Assembly (NCBI GenBank): GCA_030064795.1
Contig: JASJEI010000015.1
Span: 1-57,415 of the forward strand
Source of the DNA: Pleurocapsa sp. MO_226.B13
GTDB lineage: Bacteria > Cyanobacteriota > Cyanobacteriia > Cyanobacteriales > Xenococcaceae
DNA length: 57,415 nt
Reading direction: 5' to 3'
The position numbers were made by a program, and so were the translations under genes. Below, piece by piece: positions 1 through 10,011 of the stretch (positions within the stretch are counted from its first letter, which is position 1; every line of letters starts with the position of its first letter). The notes under the pieces were generated by a model that made no database searches, was not told where the DNA came from, and saw only the letters and a list, made by a program, of their open reading frames with translations.

Positions 1-41
1 TTTTATTAATTAAAATTCTTCAAATCCCTACTATGTTTAGT

Positions 42-70
42 TTTTGAATTTTGAATTTTGAATTTTGAAT
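42..70. repeat. Tandem heptamer TTTTGAA (about 4 copies)
   Basis: Four head-to-tail copies of the heptamer TTTTGAA lie just upstream of the first gene. Short heptamer arrays of this kind are common in cyanobacterial intergenic DNA, and several others occur in this window. No function can be read from it. Confidence 0.8.
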
Positions 71-113
71 TAAAACTAAGTCTCCAATGACTTTTGAGAA
101 CTGGTATAATTTA

Positions 114-515
114 ATGGCTTTTCAATATTCAAGACGAATTTATCTAGGAGACACCGACGCAGCAGGAGTAGTCTACTTTGCCAGAGGAATGGAAATTTGT
201 CACGAAGCCTACGAAGAGTCATTGGCAAGATCGGGAATTAGCCTCAAGCAGATGTTGAGTAATAGAGAAATTGCTTTACCTATTGTTCGTGCAGAAATCG
301 ATTTTTTGCGTCCACTCTTTTGTGGCGATCGCTTACAAATAAATTTAAAATCCGATTTAGTTAACAGCAGTGAATTTATAGTTAGCTATCGGATATTTAA
401 CGTCGAGCATTTAGATCGAGTTTTAGTTAAAGCCCAAACTAGACACGTATGTATCAATCCTCAACTACGGACTAGAGTGGATTTACCCTTGGCGATACAT
501 CAATGGTTAGAATAA
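114..515 (+). CDS. Hotdog-fold acyl-CoA thioesterase, DHNA-CoA hydrolase type
   Basis: A 133-residue single hotdog domain of the 4-hydroxybenzoyl-CoA thioesterase family. The motif GDTDAAGVVYF (residues 12-22) carries the catalytic aspartate and is followed by the helix ICHEAYEESL. The closest remembered family is Slr0204 of Synechocystis, which hydrolyses 1,4-dihydroxy-2-naphthoyl-CoA in phylloquinone synthesis; the substrate here is inferred from that similarity. The frame is open upstream to an ATG at position 87, but family members begin close to the motif, so the ATG at 114 (MAFQYSRR) is preferred. No other menaquinone/phylloquinone gene lies beside it. It stands alone ahead of a debris-rich stretch. 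Confidence 0.85.
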   Translation: MAFQYSRRIYLGDTDAAGVVYFARGMEICHEAYEESLARSGISLKQMLSNREIALPIVRAEIDFLRPLFCGDRLQINLKSDLVNSSEFIVSYRIFNVEHLDRVLVKAQTRHVCINPQLRTRVDLPLAIHQWLE

Positions 516-605
516 CTGAGGCAAGAGTCTTTTTAACTTTGCCCATTATTTTCTAGATGCAATCAAACAAGTGCGACATAAACTTCACTTGTAATTGACT
601 ATGTT

Positions 606-824
606 TTGGGTACTGAAACCGAAGAACCTGTAGAACCCTTAGACCCTGTAGACCCAGAAGACCCTGTAACTAACTTTGATGGTGCTGATATTCAATTGCA
701 AATCTTTGCGCCAGATTTAGATTCTCCTGCTTCAAGTCCTGTAGAACTGACAATAGGGGATGGTGTTGAGGTCGATAATGATTTACCATTTACTGACTTA
801 GCTGGCGATCGCTTTTTTGTGTAG
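606..824 (+). pseudogene. Fragment of a secreted/adhesin-type protein
   Basis: An open stretch of about 72 codons. It has a Pro/Asp/Glu-rich linker (repeats like EPLDPVDPEDPV) and then a beta-rich segment ending VELTIGDGVEVDN...LPF. The word GDGVE is familiar from the start of small beta-sandwich domains in secreted (PEP-CTERM-like) bacterial proteins, but the domain is cut after about 45 residues. The frame opens after a stop at 579-581. There is no convincing start: only a TTG at 606, without a ribosome binding site. The likeliest reading is the remains of a larger exported protein. A short expressed peptide cannot be excluded. Confidence 0.35.
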
Positions 825-1022
825 TACATCGTCTTTCTCTCTAAATTCTTCTAAGAGCGATCTCCTGTAGGGTGGGCAAAAATATAACACTAACAATCAT
901 GATGACTGTTCTCCGATCCTTTTGTCAATAGGGTTTGAGATGCTCTTACCCTGAGATTAGGCGCAGTAGGGAAGGACGGAAATCAGTATGGGAAAAAATC
1001 AAAGGGTTGGATGAAGCGTTTC

Positions 1023-1208
1023 TCAGAGTACAACTCTTTCAATGGTTGCTTGTAAGATTTTAACCAGTCTCCAATCGCTAAGAACCCTTGATTGACGGCA
1101 CGCTACAGCTAGAGTAAACAAAGCTAGACACAACAATATCGAATGTCTCTTTCCTTGTTTTCTTCTGCGGTCTGGTAGTTTAATTCTATTGCTTTTTAGT
1201 ATAAGATT
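1023..1208 (-). pseudogene. Decayed N-terminal fragment of an ISAs1/H-repeat-type transposase
   Basis: Read on the minus strand, the frame gives about 60 codons with the pattern LPDRRRKQGKRHSI, then ALFTLAVACRQSRVLSDW. This resembles the conserved N-terminal region (DPR..GKRH, hydrophobic stretch, ..S...I..W) of DDE transposases of the ISAs1/H-repeat group. It is closed by stops at both ends and no catalytic DDE region follows. No inverted ends were recognised. The assignment rests on a short motif only. Confidence 0.4.
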
Positions 1209-1796
1209 TTACAGTGAGCGTAATTGCATGACTTGCGATCGCCCTAACCTCCATCCCTTCAAAAAATCCCAAAACTGTAAAAAAATATTCTTGCAAGAAT
1301 CACATATAGTCATGTATCATTATTGATTGTGGTTAAAACTGGCAAATCTCACCTTATAGATCTAGCGATCTAATCATCCCCCTTAGTTGACGGATTAAAT
1401 TCTGGAGACTAGATAAGGGAGTTTTTACAAGGATAAAAACAAACTTGTTATGGGGTAAGTGAGAATATGAATAGGATTTGCTACCTCCTCGTAAGAAACT
1501 GAGGGATTTATTTCTTTAAGTCTTTGAGGGTCAAGGTAATTGTACATAGAGCCAGTAATTAGCTGGATCTAGCCGTAAATCTTAGAAAAAAACATATATT
1601 TGCTGCTTTGCATCTTGTAAAGAGGAGTTTTAGCTGATTTTCGATTGTAGATAGTTGCGATTACCCAAAGGGTACGCCCTGCGATCGCATTTTGGCAAGA
1701 ACCTCACGCAAGATGGATATTTTTTTGTCAGTCAGCAGGTAAATCACTCAACCGAAATTACTGGAAGTTTCTAGTTAAAAGCATATTAGTCAAACA

Positions 1797-1829
1797 ACTA
1801 ACAGCTAATAGCTAAGAGCTAACAGCTTC
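1797..1829. repeat. Short AGCTAA-type direct repeats in the rplC leader
   Basis: Four or five imperfect copies of AGCTAA/AGCT words follow one another some 40-70 bases before rplC. A similar run precedes adk near 12023-12066. These look like simple dispersed repeats. A role in regulation is not shown by the sequence. Confidence 0.5.
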
Positions 1830-1869
1830 AAAGGTTTATTGTGTTGCAATTATAGAGGAGCTAAAACTC

Positions 1870-2511
1870 GTGTCTGTCGGCATTCTTGGCACTAAACTAG
1901 GCATGACTCAGGTTTTCGATAAGGAAACAGGAAACGCTATCCCTGTAACTGTCGTTCAAGCTGGGCCTTGTGTCGTAACTCAAATTAAAACTAAAGAAAC
2001 AGACGGCTATAGTTCGATCCAAATTGGTTACGGTGAAGTCAAAGAAAAAGCTTTATCTAAACCAGAACTAGGTCATCTAAATAAAGTAGGAGCTAGTCCC
2101 TTGCGTCATCTTAAGGAGTATCGCGTTAACGATACAGCAGGGTACGAGTTGGGTTCTACCCTAGACATCGGTGAAATTTTCAATACCGAAACTACCGTTG
2201 ATATTAGTGGCAAAACAATGGGTCGTGGTTTTGCTGGCTATCAAAAGCGTCACAACTTCAAACGAGGCTTGATGAGTCACGGTTCTAAAAACCACCGCTT
2301 GCCTGGTTCTACTGGTGCTGGTACTACCCCTGGTCGTACTTATCCTGGTAAGAAAATGGCTGGACGTTATGGCGGGAAGCAAGTAACTACTCGCAAGCTC
2401 AAAGTTGTCAAAGTTGATGCGGAGCAAAACCTATTGCTCGTTAAGGGTGCAGTTCCAGGCAAACCTGGTTCTTTGCTCAGTATTTCTCCTAGCAACATTG
2501 TCGGCAAGTAA
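1870..2511 (+). CDS. rplC: 50S ribosomal protein L3
   Basis: A 213-residue L3 protein that starts with GTG, preceded by the ribosome binding site GAGGAG about nine bases upstream. It shows the family start [15 protein letters not shown] and the long basic internal loop with [19 protein letters not shown] that reaches toward the peptidyl transferase centre. L3 nucleates early 50S assembly. It is the first gene of the cluster: rpsJ, which precedes it in enterobacteria, is absent, as expected for cyanobacteria. Confidence 0.98.
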   Translation: MSVGILGTKLGMTQVFDKETGNAIPVTVVQAGPCVVTQIKTKETDGYSSIQIGYGEVKEKALSKPELGHLNKVGASPLRHLKEYRVNDTAGYELGSTLDIGEIFNTETTVDISGKTMGRGFAGYQKRHNFKRGLMSHGSKNHRLPGSTGAGTTPGRTYPGKKMAGRYGGKQVTTRKLKVVKVDAEQNLLLVKGAVPGKPGSLLSISPSNIVGK

Positions 2512-2557
2512 CAGCTTGTTGTTTAGCAAAAGATAGATAGATAACAAACAAGTAGCT

Positions 2558-3193
2558 ATGGTTAATTGTGTAGTCAAAAATTGGCAAGGGGAAGATGCTG
2601 GCGAGGCAACCCTAGAACTAAAAGTAGCCAAAGAAGAAAATGCGGAACATATCGTACACCGTGCTTTAGTCCGCCAATTAAATAATGCTCGTCAAGGGAC
2701 AGCTTCTACTAAAACTCGTGCAGAAGTACGTGGTGGGGGACGCAAACCCTGGAGACAAAAAGGAACTGGACGCGCTCGTGCGGGTTCGATCCGTTCTCCC
2801 CTCTGGCGTGGTGGTGGTGTAATCTTTGGCCCCAAACCCAGAGACTATAGCACCAAAATGAACCGCAAGGAAAGACGTTTGGCACTAAGAACGGCTTTTT
2901 CGGCTCGCGTAGAAGATCTGGTGGTAGTCGAAAACTTCGGTGCGGAACTGGAACGTCCCAAGACTAAAGAAATTATGGCAGCTTTGGAACGTTGGGGTAT
3001 TGGCAAAGATGAGAAAGTGTTGATGATCCTCAAAGAGATCTCCGACAACGTTAACTTGTCTACTCGCAACATCGCTAAAGTCAAGTTAATTAAGTCTACC
3101 AACCTCAACGTAGCGGATATTCTTCACGCTAACAAAATTGTCGTGTCTCAAGAAGCTTTAGCAAATATTCAGGAGGTTTACGGTGAAGACTAG
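2558..3193 (+). CDS. rplD: 50S ribosomal protein L4
   Basis: A 211-residue L4. The extended loop that lines the nascent-peptide tunnel is visible as ..[24 protein letters not shown].. around residues 52-78. The gene starts with ATG 46 bases after rplC. Its last 11 bases overlap the start of rplW, which suggests translational coupling. In enterobacteria L4 also represses its own operon; nothing here shows whether that applies. Confidence 0.98.
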   Translation: MVNCVVKNWQGEDAGEATLELKVAKEENAEHIVHRALVRQLNNARQGTASTKTRAEVRGGGRKPWRQKGTGRARAGSIRSPLWRGGGVIFGPKPRDYSTKMNRKERRLALRTAFSARVEDLVVVENFGAELERPKTKEIMAALERWGIGKDEKVLMILKEISDNVNLSTRNIAKVKLIKSTNLNVADILHANKIVVSQEALANIQEVYGED

Positions 3194-3488
3194 ATATGAA
3201 GAAAGGGATTTAGCAGACTTAATCCTTAAGCCGATTATTACCGAAAAAGGCACGATCCAAATGGAGCTTAATAAGTATGTCTTTGATGTACTGCCCAAAG
3301 CTACTAAACCCGATATCAAAGCAGCAATTGAAAGCCTGTTTGATGTCACTGTAGTCAAGGTAAATACTTTGACTCTACCGCGTAAAAAACGTCGCGTCGG
3401 TAGATTCATGGGTTACAAGCCTCAATATAAAAGAGCAATTGTAACTCTCAAAGAAGGGGACAGTATTGCTCTATTCCCCGACGTATAA
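3183..3488 (+). CDS. rplW: 50S ribosomal protein L23
   Basis: A 101-residue L23, at the tunnel exit, where trigger factor and SRP dock. Recognisable are [11 protein letters not shown] near the start and the basic tail [14 protein letters not shown]. The GTG start inside the end of rplD is supported by a strong AGGAGG six bases upstream, also inside rplD. The overlap of 11 bases is unusual within this cluster and probably couples L23 to L4 synthesis. Confidence 0.97.
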   Translation: MKTRYEERDLADLILKPIITEKGTIQMELNKYVFDVLPKATKPDIKAAIESLFDVTVVKVNTLTLPRKKRRVGRFMGYKPQYKRAIVTLKEGDSIALFPDV

Positions 3489-3525
3489 CCAACTCGCACT
3501 CGAAAAAGCTAGATAACAGCAAATT

Positions 3526-4353
3526 ATGGGTACTCGTTCATTTAGACCATACACGCCAGGGACGCGCCAAGCGGTAGTTGCCGACTTTTCGGAAATTACT
3601 AAAAGCAAACCAGAAAAGTCCCTGACCAAATACAAACACCGTAAAAAAGGTCGTAACAACCGTGGTGTAATCACTAGCCGTCGTCGCGGAGGCGGACACA
3701 AGCGTCTTTATCGCATTATCGATTTCCGTCGCGATAAACGCAATATTCCCGCAGAAGTAATTGCGATCGAATACGATCCCAACCGTAATGCTCGCATTGC
3801 TCTGGTGCAGTACGAAGATGGCGAAAAACGCTATATCCTAGCTGCTGTCGGGATGAAAGTAGGCACGCAAATCATCGCCGGGCCAGATTCTCCCATCGAG
3901 GTGGGTAACGCTCTTCCCTTGAGTAAGATGCCTTTAGGTGAAACCATTCATAACGTAGAGTTAGTTGCAGGTAGAGGCGGACAAATCGTGCGTGCTGCTG
4001 GTGCTGCTGCCAAAGTAATGGCAAAAGAAGGGAATTACGTTACTATCGGTCTTCCCTCTAAAGAAGTTCGTATGGTACGCAAAGAATGTTACGCCACTAT
4101 CGGACAGGTCGGTAATGTCGAACACCGCAACCTCAAATTGGGTAAAGCGGGTAGAATGCGTCACCTGGGTAGAAGACCCGAAGTACGCGGTAGTGCGATG
4201 AACCCCTGCGATCACCCCCACGGTGGTGGTGAAGGACGCGCTCCTATTGGTAGAAGCGGACCTGTTACTCCTTGGGGTAAACCAGCACTAGGTAAGAAAA
4301 CTCGCAAGAAAAACAAGCCCAGTGACAGGTTAATTGTTCGTCGCCGTCGTTAA
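3526..4353 (+). CDS. rplB: 50S ribosomal protein L2
   Basis: A 275-residue L2, needed for subunit association and peptidyl transfer. It has the OB-like middle domain ([15 protein letters not shown]...) and the C-terminal [18 protein letters not shown] motif with the conserved histidine near the catalytic centre. It starts with ATG 37 bases after rplW and has the normal length. Confidence 0.98.
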   Translation: MGTRSFRPYTPGTRQAVVADFSEITKSKPEKSLTKYKHRKKGRNNRGVITSRRRGGGHKRLYRIIDFRRDKRNIPAEVIAIEYDPNRNARIALVQYEDGEKRYILAAVGMKVGTQIIAGPDSPIEVGNALPLSKMPLGETIHNVELVAGRGGQIVRAAGAAAKVMAKEGNYVTIGLPSKEVRMVRKECYATIGQVGNVEHRNLKLGKAGRMRHLGRRPEVRGSAMNPCDHPHGGGEGRAPIGRSGPVTPWGKPALGKKTRKKNKPSDRLIVRRRR

Positions 4354-4374
4354 TTCATTGTTGATTAGAAAAAT

Positions 4375-4653
4375 ATGAGTCGTTCTTTAAAGAAAGGGCC
4401 TTTTATCGCCGACAGCCTGCTTAAAAAAATTGAAAAGTTGAATGCTGCTAACAAGAAAGAAGTAATCAAAACTTGGTCGAGAGCCTCAACTATTCTGCCT
4501 CAAATGGTCGGACATACGATCGCCGTCCATAATGGTCGCCAGCACGTCCCCGTGTTTATTAGCGATCAGATGGTCGGTCACAAACTAGGAGAATTTGCTC
4601 CTACCCGTACTTTTAGAGGTCACGCAAAAAGTGACAAAAAAGGGAGACGCTAA
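4375..4653 (+). CDS. rpsS: 30S ribosomal protein S19
   Basis: A 92-residue S19 of the small-subunit head. The family signature [11 protein letters not shown] opens the protein and [16 protein letters not shown] closes it. It lies between rplB and rplV in the usual order, with short spacers, and is complete. Confidence 0.98.
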   Translation: MSRSLKKGPFIADSLLKKIEKLNAANKKEVIKTWSRASTILPQMVGHTIAVHNGRQHVPVFISDQMVGHKLGEFAPTRTFRGHAKSDKKGRR

Positions 4654-4668
4654 ATACCAGATATCACT

Positions 4669-5028
4669 ATGGCTATAGATACTAGTAACGAAGTCAAAGC
4701 GATCGCCAAATATATCCGTATGTCTCCTTTTAAGGTCAGACGGGTATTAGATCAAATTCGCGGTCGTCAATATCGAGAAGCTCTAATTATTCTCGAATTC
4801 ATGCCTTATAAAGCCTGCGAACCAATTTTAAAAACATTGCGCTCGGCTGTGGCAAATGCAGAACATAACAATGGCTTAGATCCTGCAACCTTAGTAATCA
4901 GCAAAGCCTTTGCTGATGGTGGCCCCGTTCTCAAACGTTATCGTCCCAGAGCGCAAGGTCGAGCGTACCAAATTCGCAAGCCAACCTGTCACATTACTGT
5001 GGCTGTCGCGCCTGAAGTAACCGATTAA
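4669..5028 (+). CDS. rplV: 50S ribosomal protein L22
   Basis: A 119-residue L22 that lines the exit tunnel. It shows [19 protein letters not shown] near the start and the beta-hairpin tip [20 protein letters not shown] near the end. Macrolide-resistance mutations in other bacteria map to this hairpin; nothing unusual is seen in it here. It starts with ATG 15 bases after rpsS. Confidence 0.98.
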   Translation: MAIDTSNEVKAIAKYIRMSPFKVRRVLDQIRGRQYREALIILEFMPYKACEPILKTLRSAVANAEHNNGLDPATLVISKAFADGGPVLKRYRPRAQGRAYQIRKPTCHITVAVAPEVTD

Positions 5029-5059
5029 CAACTTAGATTACTATTACGAGGAGATACTT

Positions 5060-5776
5060 GTGGGACAAAAGATACACCCAACGGGTTTTCGTTTGGGGAT
5101 TACTAAAGAACACCAATCTTGTTGGTATGCCGATACCAAACGCTATCCAGAACTGCTACAAGAAGACCGCTTGATTAGAGAATACGTTAACAAAGAACTC
5201 AATAATGCAGGTATTTCTCAAGTCAAAATTGAGCGCAAAGCCGATCAAATCGATTTAGCAATTCACACTGCTAGACCTGGGGTGGTTGTCGGTCGTGGTG
5301 GTTCGGGAATTGAAAAACTGCGTACCGATCTTCAAGCTAAGGTGGGCAATGCTCGTCAGATTCGGATTAACGTGATTGAAGTTCCTCGCGTCGATGCCGA
5401 TGCAGCTTTGATTGCTGAATATATCTGTCAGCAACTAGAACGGAGGGTTTCTTTCCGCCGAGTCGTGCGTCAAGCAATTCAAAGAGCGCAACGAGCCGAA
5501 GTTTTGGGAATCAAAATTCAAGTTAGCGGACGCTTAAACGGGGCAGAAATCGCTCGTACGGAATGGGTTAGAGAAGGTCGAGTCCCCTTACATACCCTCA
5601 GAGCCGATATTGATTACTCTTATCGCACGGCATTGACTATCTATGGAATTCTCGGTGTCAAGGTTTGGGTTTTCAAAGGCGAAATTATTCCAGGACAAGA
5701 AGAAGCAGCAGCAACCCCTAGCCAAGCACCCCGCCGTCAGCGTCGTCGTCAGAAATTTGACGACCGCTCAGAATAA
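5060..5776 (+). CDS. rpsC: 30S ribosomal protein S3
   Basis: A 238-residue S3 with the N-terminal [14 protein letters not shown], a KH domain around [14 protein letters not shown] (the GxxG loop is intact), and the C-terminal domain with [15 protein letters not shown]. It starts with GTG after the ribosome binding site GAGGAG. A short Ala/Arg-rich tail follows the conserved core. Confidence 0.98.
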   Translation: MGQKIHPTGFRLGITKEHQSCWYADTKRYPELLQEDRLIREYVNKELNNAGISQVKIERKADQIDLAIHTARPGVVVGRGGSGIEKLRTDLQAKVGNARQIRINVIEVPRVDADAALIAEYICQQLERRVSFRRVVRQAIQRAQRAEVLGIKIQVSGRLNGAEIARTEWVREGRVPLHTLRADIDYSYRTALTIYGILGVKVWVFKGEIIPGQEEAAATPSQAPRRQRRRQKFDDRSE

Positions 5777-5815
5777 CTGTTAACCCGACTTAATATTTAG
5801 CAAAATACTAAGATT

Positions 5816-6235
5816 ATGCTTAGTCCTAGAAGAACGAAATTTCGCAAACAACATCGCGGTCGCATGAGGGGTATGGCTTATCGTGGCAATACCTTAAACT
5901 TTGGCGACTATGCACTCCAAGCTACCGAACCTTCTTGGATTACCTCTCGTCAAATCGAGGCCGCTCGTCGAGCCATGACTCGTTATGTTAAACGGGGCGG
6001 TAAAATTTGGATTCGGATTTTTCCCGATAAACCCGTTACGATGCGTCCTGCGGAAACTCGGATGGGTTCGGGGAAAGGTTCGCCCGAATTTTGGGTAGCG
6101 GTAGTCAAGCCAGGCAGAATTATGTTTGAAATGGCTGGTGTAGCCGAACCAGTGGCAAAAGAAGCAATGCGTTTAGCAGCCCAAAAGCTACCAATCAAAA
6201 CTAAATTTGTCACTCGCGACGAGGATTATAAATAA
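5816..6235 (+). CDS. rplP: 50S ribosomal protein L16
   Basis: A 139-residue L16, which positions the A-site tRNA on the large subunit. It starts [17 protein letters not shown] and has [19 protein letters not shown] in the middle; this carries the Arg that is hydroxylated in some bacteria. The stop lies four bases before the start of rpmC. Confidence 0.98.
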   Translation: MLSPRRTKFRKQHRGRMRGMAYRGNTLNFGDYALQATEPSWITSRQIEAARRAMTRYVKRGGKIWIRIFPDKPVTMRPAETRMGSGKGSPEFWVAVVKPGRIMFEMAGVAEPVAKEAMRLAAQKLPIKTKFVTRDEDYK

Positions 6236-6239
6236 AATT

Positions 6240-6455
6240 ATGGCTTTACCAAAAGTAGAAGATGCCAGGAAACTGAGCGATGAAGAACTGGCAGAAGAAA
6301 TTTTAGCGGTTAAGCGAGAGTTATTTCAACTAAGACTAGAGCAAGCTACTCGCCGTCTAGAAAAACCCCATCTATTCAAACACGCCAAACATCGCTTGGC
6401 ACAACTATTAACCGTCGAACGCGAGCGCGAAATCGCTGCTGCAAAAGGAGAATAG
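6240..6455 (+). CDS. rpmC: 50S ribosomal protein L29
   Basis: A 71-residue L29, a helical hairpin at the tunnel exit. The frame is open further upstream through the end of rplP, but the protein family begins at MALPKVEDARKLS, so the ATG at 6240 is chosen. Core motifs are ELFQLRLEQATRRLEKPHLF and the basic H..K..LAQLLT segment. It is followed after three bases by rpsQ. Confidence 0.96.
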   Translation: MALPKVEDARKLSDEELAEEILAVKRELFQLRLEQATRRLEKPHLFKHAKHRLAQLLTVEREREIAAAKGE

Positions 6456-6458
6456 AAC

Positions 6459-6707
6459 ATGGCAGTAAAAGAAAGAGTAGGAGAAGTCGTCAGCGACAAA
6501 ATGAATAAAACCGTGGTGGTGGCGATCGAAAACCGTTCTCCTCACCCCAAGTACGGCAAAATCGTCGTCAGAACTAAAAAATACAAAGCCCACGACGAAG
6601 AAAACCAATGCAAAATTGGCGATCGCGTGCGGATCAAAGAGACTCGCCCCCTCAGTAAAACCAAACGCTGGATGGTCGAGGAAATTATTGAAACCAAACA
6701 ATCCTAA
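6459..6707 (+). CDS. rpsQ: 30S ribosomal protein S17
   Basis: An 82-residue S17, an OB-fold protein that binds the 5' domain of 16S r[21 protein letters not shown] opens it and [18 protein letters not shown] closes it. The ATG lies three bases after the rpmC stop, so the two genes are almost certainly translated from the same message. Confidence 0.98.
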   Translation: MAVKERVGEVVSDKMNKTVVVAIENRSPHPKYGKIVVRTKKYKAHDEENQCKIGDRVRIKETRPLSKTKRWMVEEIIETKQS

Positions 6708-6743
6708 CTTTTATTAATCCGATTTCCTCGGTCGAGAATAAAC

Positions 6744-7112
6744 ATGATTCAACAACAGACCTATTTGAATGTCGCTGATAACAGTGGCGCACGCAAGCTG
6801 ATGTGTTTGCGTGTAATTGGCAAAGGGAACAGTCCCTATGCCTTTATCGGTGATGTCGTAATTGCCGTAGTTAAAGACGCTCTACCCAACATGGGGGTTA
6901 AAAAATCCGAAGTTGTTAAAGCAGTAATAGTGAGAACTAAGCAAGCGGTAAATCGTCCTAGTGGCATGAGTATTCGCTTTGACGACAACGCTGCGGTAAT
7001 TATCAACGAACAAGGAAGCCCCAGAGGTACTCGTGTCTTTGGCCCTGTGGCAAGAGAATTAAGAGAGAGAAACTTTACCAAGATCGTCTCTTTAGCTCCA
7101 GAGGTAATTTAA
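6744..7112 (+). CDS. rplN: 50S ribosomal protein L14
   Basis: A 122-residue L14 at the subunit interface. It starts [19 protein letters not shown] and carries the family motif VVVRTK-like [13 protein letters not shown] and the [20 protein letters not shown] tail. Its stop codon directly abuts the start codon of rplX, with no spacer. Confidence 0.98.
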   Translation: MIQQQTYLNVADNSGARKLMCLRVIGKGNSPYAFIGDVVIAVVKDALPNMGVKKSEVVKAVIVRTKQAVNRPSGMSIRFDDNAAVIINEQGSPRGTRVFGPVARELRERNFTKIVSLAPEVI

Positions 7113-7460
7113 ATGGCAAAATCAAAACAAGCACCGACTCGCTACAAAATGCACGTCAAAAAAGGAGATACCATTCAGGTGATCTCTGGACGTGACAAGG
7201 GTAAAGTAGGTGAAATAACCAAAGTAATTCCTAAAACTAGTCAAGTAATTGTTGAGGGTGTTAACGTTCGTACCAAACACCTCAAGCCCCAGCAGGAAGG
7301 AGAATCAGGGCAAATTGTCACTTTTGAAGCTCCGATCCATAGCTCTAACGTGATGCTCTATTCCACCAAGGAAAAAACTGTCAGTCGGATCGGTTACACC
7401 TTTACCGAAGACGGTCGCAAAGTGCGGATGCTCAAAAAAACTGGTGAAATTATCGACTAG
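7113..7460 (+). CDS. rplX: 50S ribosomal protein L24
   Basis: A 115-residue L24 with an N-terminal KOW motif ([20 protein letters not shown]). It is an assembly initiator that binds the 5' end of 23S rRNA. The start codon touches the rplN stop. The likely ribosome binding site is the GAGG inside the end of rplN. Confidence 0.97.
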   Translation: MAKSKQAPTRYKMHVKKGDTIQVISGRDKGKVGEITKVIPKTSQVIVEGVNVRTKHLKPQQEGESGQIVTFEAPIHSSNVMLYSTKEKTVSRIGYTFTEDGRKVRMLKKTGEIID

Positions 7461-7530
7461 TCAGCATTCAGCACCTCGATAAATTTAACTTTATAGTCTC
7501 CTGACCAAGCCCAGGAATCAATTAATCGTC

Positions 7531-8076
7531 ATGCCCAAACCACTAAAAACTAGATATCTGGAAGATATTGTTCCCAAACTAACCGAACAATTCAACTTCA
7601 CTAACGTTCACCAAGTACCTAAAGTCGTCAAAATCGTCGTCAACCGAGGTTTAGGGGAAGCATCTCAAAACGCCAAAGCTTTAGAATCTTCGATTAATGA
7701 ATTGACGGTGATTACAGGACAAAAACCCGTCGTCACCAGAGCTAAAAAAGCGATCGCTGGTTTTAAAATTCGCCAAGGAATGCCTGTCGGCGTGATGGTG
7801 ACTTTGCGCGGTGCAAAAATGTACGCCTTTCTAGAGCGACTAATTGCTTTAGCCCTACCCCGTATTCGTGACTTTCGTGGCATCAGCCCTAAAAGCTTTG
7901 ACGGTCGTGGTAATTATAGTTTGGGGGTTCGCGAACAGCTAATGTTCCCCGAAATCGACTACGATAGCATCGACCAAATTAGAGGAATGGACATATCTAT
8001 CGTCACTTCCGCAGCTAATGACGAAGAAGGACGAGCCTTACTCAGAGAAATGGGAATGCCTTTTCGTGAAAATTAA
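7531..8076 (+). CDS. rplE: 50S ribosomal protein L5
   Basis: A 181-residue L5, part of the central protuberance that carries 5S rRNA. It has [23 protein letters not shown] at the start and [18 protein letters not shown] in the middle. In enterobacteria rpsN follows L5; here rpsH follows directly, which is the cyanobacterial arrangement. Confidence 0.98.
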   Translation: MPKPLKTRYLEDIVPKLTEQFNFTNVHQVPKVVKIVVNRGLGEASQNAKALESSINELTVITGQKPVVTRAKKAIAGFKIRQGMPVGVMVTLRGAKMYAFLERLIALALPRIRDFRGISPKSFDGRGNYSLGVREQLMFPEIDYDSIDQIRGMDISIVTSAANDEEGRALLREMGMPFREN

Positions 8077-8112
8077 CCTCAAGAGCATTTTAAATATCAT
8101 CAATAGGAAATA

Positions 8113-8514
8113 ATGGCAGCAACCGATACTATTTCAGATATGCTGACCCGCATCCGCAATGCCTGCATGGTCAAGCATCAAACCACTCAAGTCCCTTCGA
8201 CTCGGATGACTCGTGCGATCGCTCAAGTATTACAAAGCGAAGGTTTTATTGAGGGTTTTGAAGAAACAGGGGAAGTACCGAAAAAATTTATTGTAATTTC
8301 CCTTAAATATAAAGGTAGAAATCGTCAACCAATTATCAACACCCTCAAAAGGGTAAGCAAACCAGGACTAAGAGTATATTCTCGCAAAAAAGATATTCCC
8401 CGCGTCCTCGGCGGTATTGGTATTGCGATCGTCTCCACTTCTCGTGGAGTAATGACCGATAGAGAAGCTCGCAGTCAAGGCGTTGGCGGTGAGATCCTCT
8501 GTTACGTCTGGTAA
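8113..8514 (+). CDS. rpsH: 30S ribosomal protein S8
   Basis: A 133-residue S8, a primary 16S rRNA binder in the platform. It starts with [17 protein letters not shown] and ends with the conserved [20 protein letters not shown] block. It starts with ATG 36 bases after rplE. Confidence 0.98.
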   Translation: MAATDTISDMLTRIRNACMVKHQTTQVPSTRMTRAIAQVLQSEGFIEGFEETGEVPKKFIVISLKYKGRNRQPIINTLKRVSKPGLRVYSRKKDIPRVLGGIGIAIVSTSRGVMTDREARSQGVGGEILCYVW

Positions 8515-8534
8515 ATCAACAGGAGGATTAAATT

Positions 8535-9074
8535 ATGTCTCGTATTGGCAAATTGCCTATTTCAATTCCTGACAAAGTAAGCGCGCAGATTTCGGGGCAG
8601 CACGTCACTATTAAAGGGCCTAAAGGAACTTTAGAGCGTGAAATCCCCGAACCAATCGAAGTTAAACAAGAAGGTAACACTATACTAGTCGCCCCTACCA
8701 ATAACTCCCGCATCGGTCGCCAACGTCACGGTCTTTGCCGTACTTTAGTGGCGAATATGGTTGAGGGAGTATCCAAGGGTTTTCAAAAGCGTTTGCTAAT
8801 CCAAGGGGTTGGTTATAGAGCGCAAGCTCAAGGCAAAAAATTAACTCTTAACGTTGGTTACAGTAAACCAGTGGAAATGGAAATGCCCGACGGTATCGAT
8901 GTGGCGGTGGAAAACAGAAATGTTGAAGTCGTTATTAGTGGCATCAGTAAAGAAGTGGTCGGTAATATTGCTGCCAGAATCAGGGCAGTTAGACCTCCCG
9001 AACCATACAAAGGAAAAGGAATCCGCTACGCTGACGAACAGATCAGACGCAAAGCTGGTAAGACAGGTAAGTAG
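8535..9074 (+). CDS. rplF: 50S ribosomal protein L6
   Basis: A 179-residue L6 with its two related domains. It begins [15 protein letters not shown] and ends with the signature [19 protein letters not shown]. The ribosome binding site AGGAGG lies about nine bases before the ATG. The protein sits near the factor-binding centre of the 50S subunit. Confidence 0.98.
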   Translation: MSRIGKLPISIPDKVSAQISGQHVTIKGPKGTLEREIPEPIEVKQEGNTILVAPTNNSRIGRQRHGLCRTLVANMVEGVSKGFQKRLLIQGVGYRAQAQGKKLTLNVGYSKPVEMEMPDGIDVAVENRNVEVVISGISKEVVGNIAARIRAVRPPEPYKGKGIRYADEQIRRKAGKTGK

Positions 9075-9079
9075 AAATC

Positions 9080-9436
9080 ATGAAGCTTTCACGCAAAGAA
9101 TCAGTAAAACGCCGTCATCGACGGGTACGCAAAAAAGTAAGTGGAACTCCCGAACGCCCTCGTTTGTGTGTATTTCGTTCCAACAACCATATCTATGCCC
9201 AAGTTATTGATGATGTAGCACAGCATACTTTAGCAGCAGCATCAGATTTTAACGTCGAAAAATCTACTTCTACGGGAGCTACTTGTGAAGTATCTGCCAA
9301 AGTAGGTACATTAATTGCCGAACGAGCCAAAGAAAAAGGAATTGCTAAAGTAGTATTCGATCGCGGTGGCAATCTCTATCATGGTCGAGTCAAAGCTCTA
9401 GCAGATGCAGCCCGCGAAGCTGGCTTAGATTTTTAA
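9080..9436 (+). CDS. rplR: 50S ribosomal protein L18
   Basis: A 118-residue L18, a 5S rRNA binder. Motifs are [33 protein letters not shown] and the C-terminal [20 protein letters not shown]. It starts five bases after the rplF stop. Confidence 0.98.
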   Translation: MKLSRKESVKRRHRRVRKKVSGTPERPRLCVFRSNNHIYAQVIDDVAQHTLAAASDFNVEKSTSTGATCEVSAKVGTLIAERAKEKGIAKVVFDRGGNLYHGRVKALADAAREAGLDF

Positions 9437-9462
9437 AGCAAAACATCAATCTTATAATCACT

Positions 9463-9990
9463 ATGGCTAAATCCAAATCGCGCAAAAAAAGTCGCGCCAA
9501 AGAAAAAGACTCTAACTGGCAAGAAAGAGTAGTCCAAATCCGTCGAGTCAGCAAAGTAGTTAAAGGCGGTAAAAAACTTAGCTTCCGCGCTATTGTCGTT
9601 GTCGGCAACGAGAAAGGGCAAGTAGGCGTAGGGGTAGGTAAGGCTGCTGACGTTATTGGTGCGGTACGTAAAGGTGTTGCGGATGCTAAAAAACAATTAG
9701 TTGAAGTATCCCTTACCAAAGCTAATTCCATCGTTCACGTAACCAATGGTATTGCTGGTGGGGCGAAGGTATTCATGCGCCCTGCTGCTCCTGGTACTGG
9801 GGTAATTGCTGGTGGGGCGGTACGTACCGTGCTAGAGCTTGCTGGAGTAAAAAATATCTTGGCAAAACAGTTAGGTTCCAATAGCCCCCTAAACAATGCT
9901 AGAGCAGCGATCGATGCTCTAGAAAGTCTACGGACTTTTGCTGAAGTAGCAAGAGAAAGAGATGTCTCTATAGAGCAGCTATATGCCTAG
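9463..9990 (+). CDS. rpsE: 30S ribosomal protein S5
   Basis: A 175-residue S5, important for decoding fidelity and mRNA unwinding. After a Lys-rich N-terminal tail comes the S5 domain [19 protein letters not shown], then the C-terminal fold with [20 protein letters not shown]. In enterobacteria rpmD (L30) would follow; here rplO follows instead. Confidence 0.98.
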   Translation: MAKSKSRKKSRAKEKDSNWQERVVQIRRVSKVVKGGKKLSFRAIVVVGNEKGQVGVGVGKAADVIGAVRKGVADAKKQLVEVSLTKANSIVHVTNGIAGGAKVFMRPAAPGTGVIAGGAVRTVLELAGVKNILAKQLGSNSPLNNARAAIDALESLRTFAEVARERDVSIEQLYA

Positions 9991-10011
9991 ATCTTTCAAC
10001 AGTAAATAACA

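Larger units (their letters stand above)
825..1869. other. Long spacer upstream of the ribosomal gene cluster
   Basis: About one kilobase with no credible intact gene on either strand. It contains the transposase remnant listed separately (1023-1208) and HIP1 palindromes near 1234 and 1680. The promoter and leader of the ribosomal cluster must lie in the last few hundred bases, but no -10/-35 pair stands out enough to call. Confidence 0.6.

Noticed and set aside
8854..9210. A 118-codon + frame across the rplF/rplR junction
   Set aside because: It overlaps two certain ribosomal genes in another frame and matches no family.
9390..9731. Open minus-strand frame opposite rpsE
   Set aside because: It lies fully across rplR-rpsE, has no ribosome binding site and its sequence follows the reverse of codons of a universal ribosomal protein.
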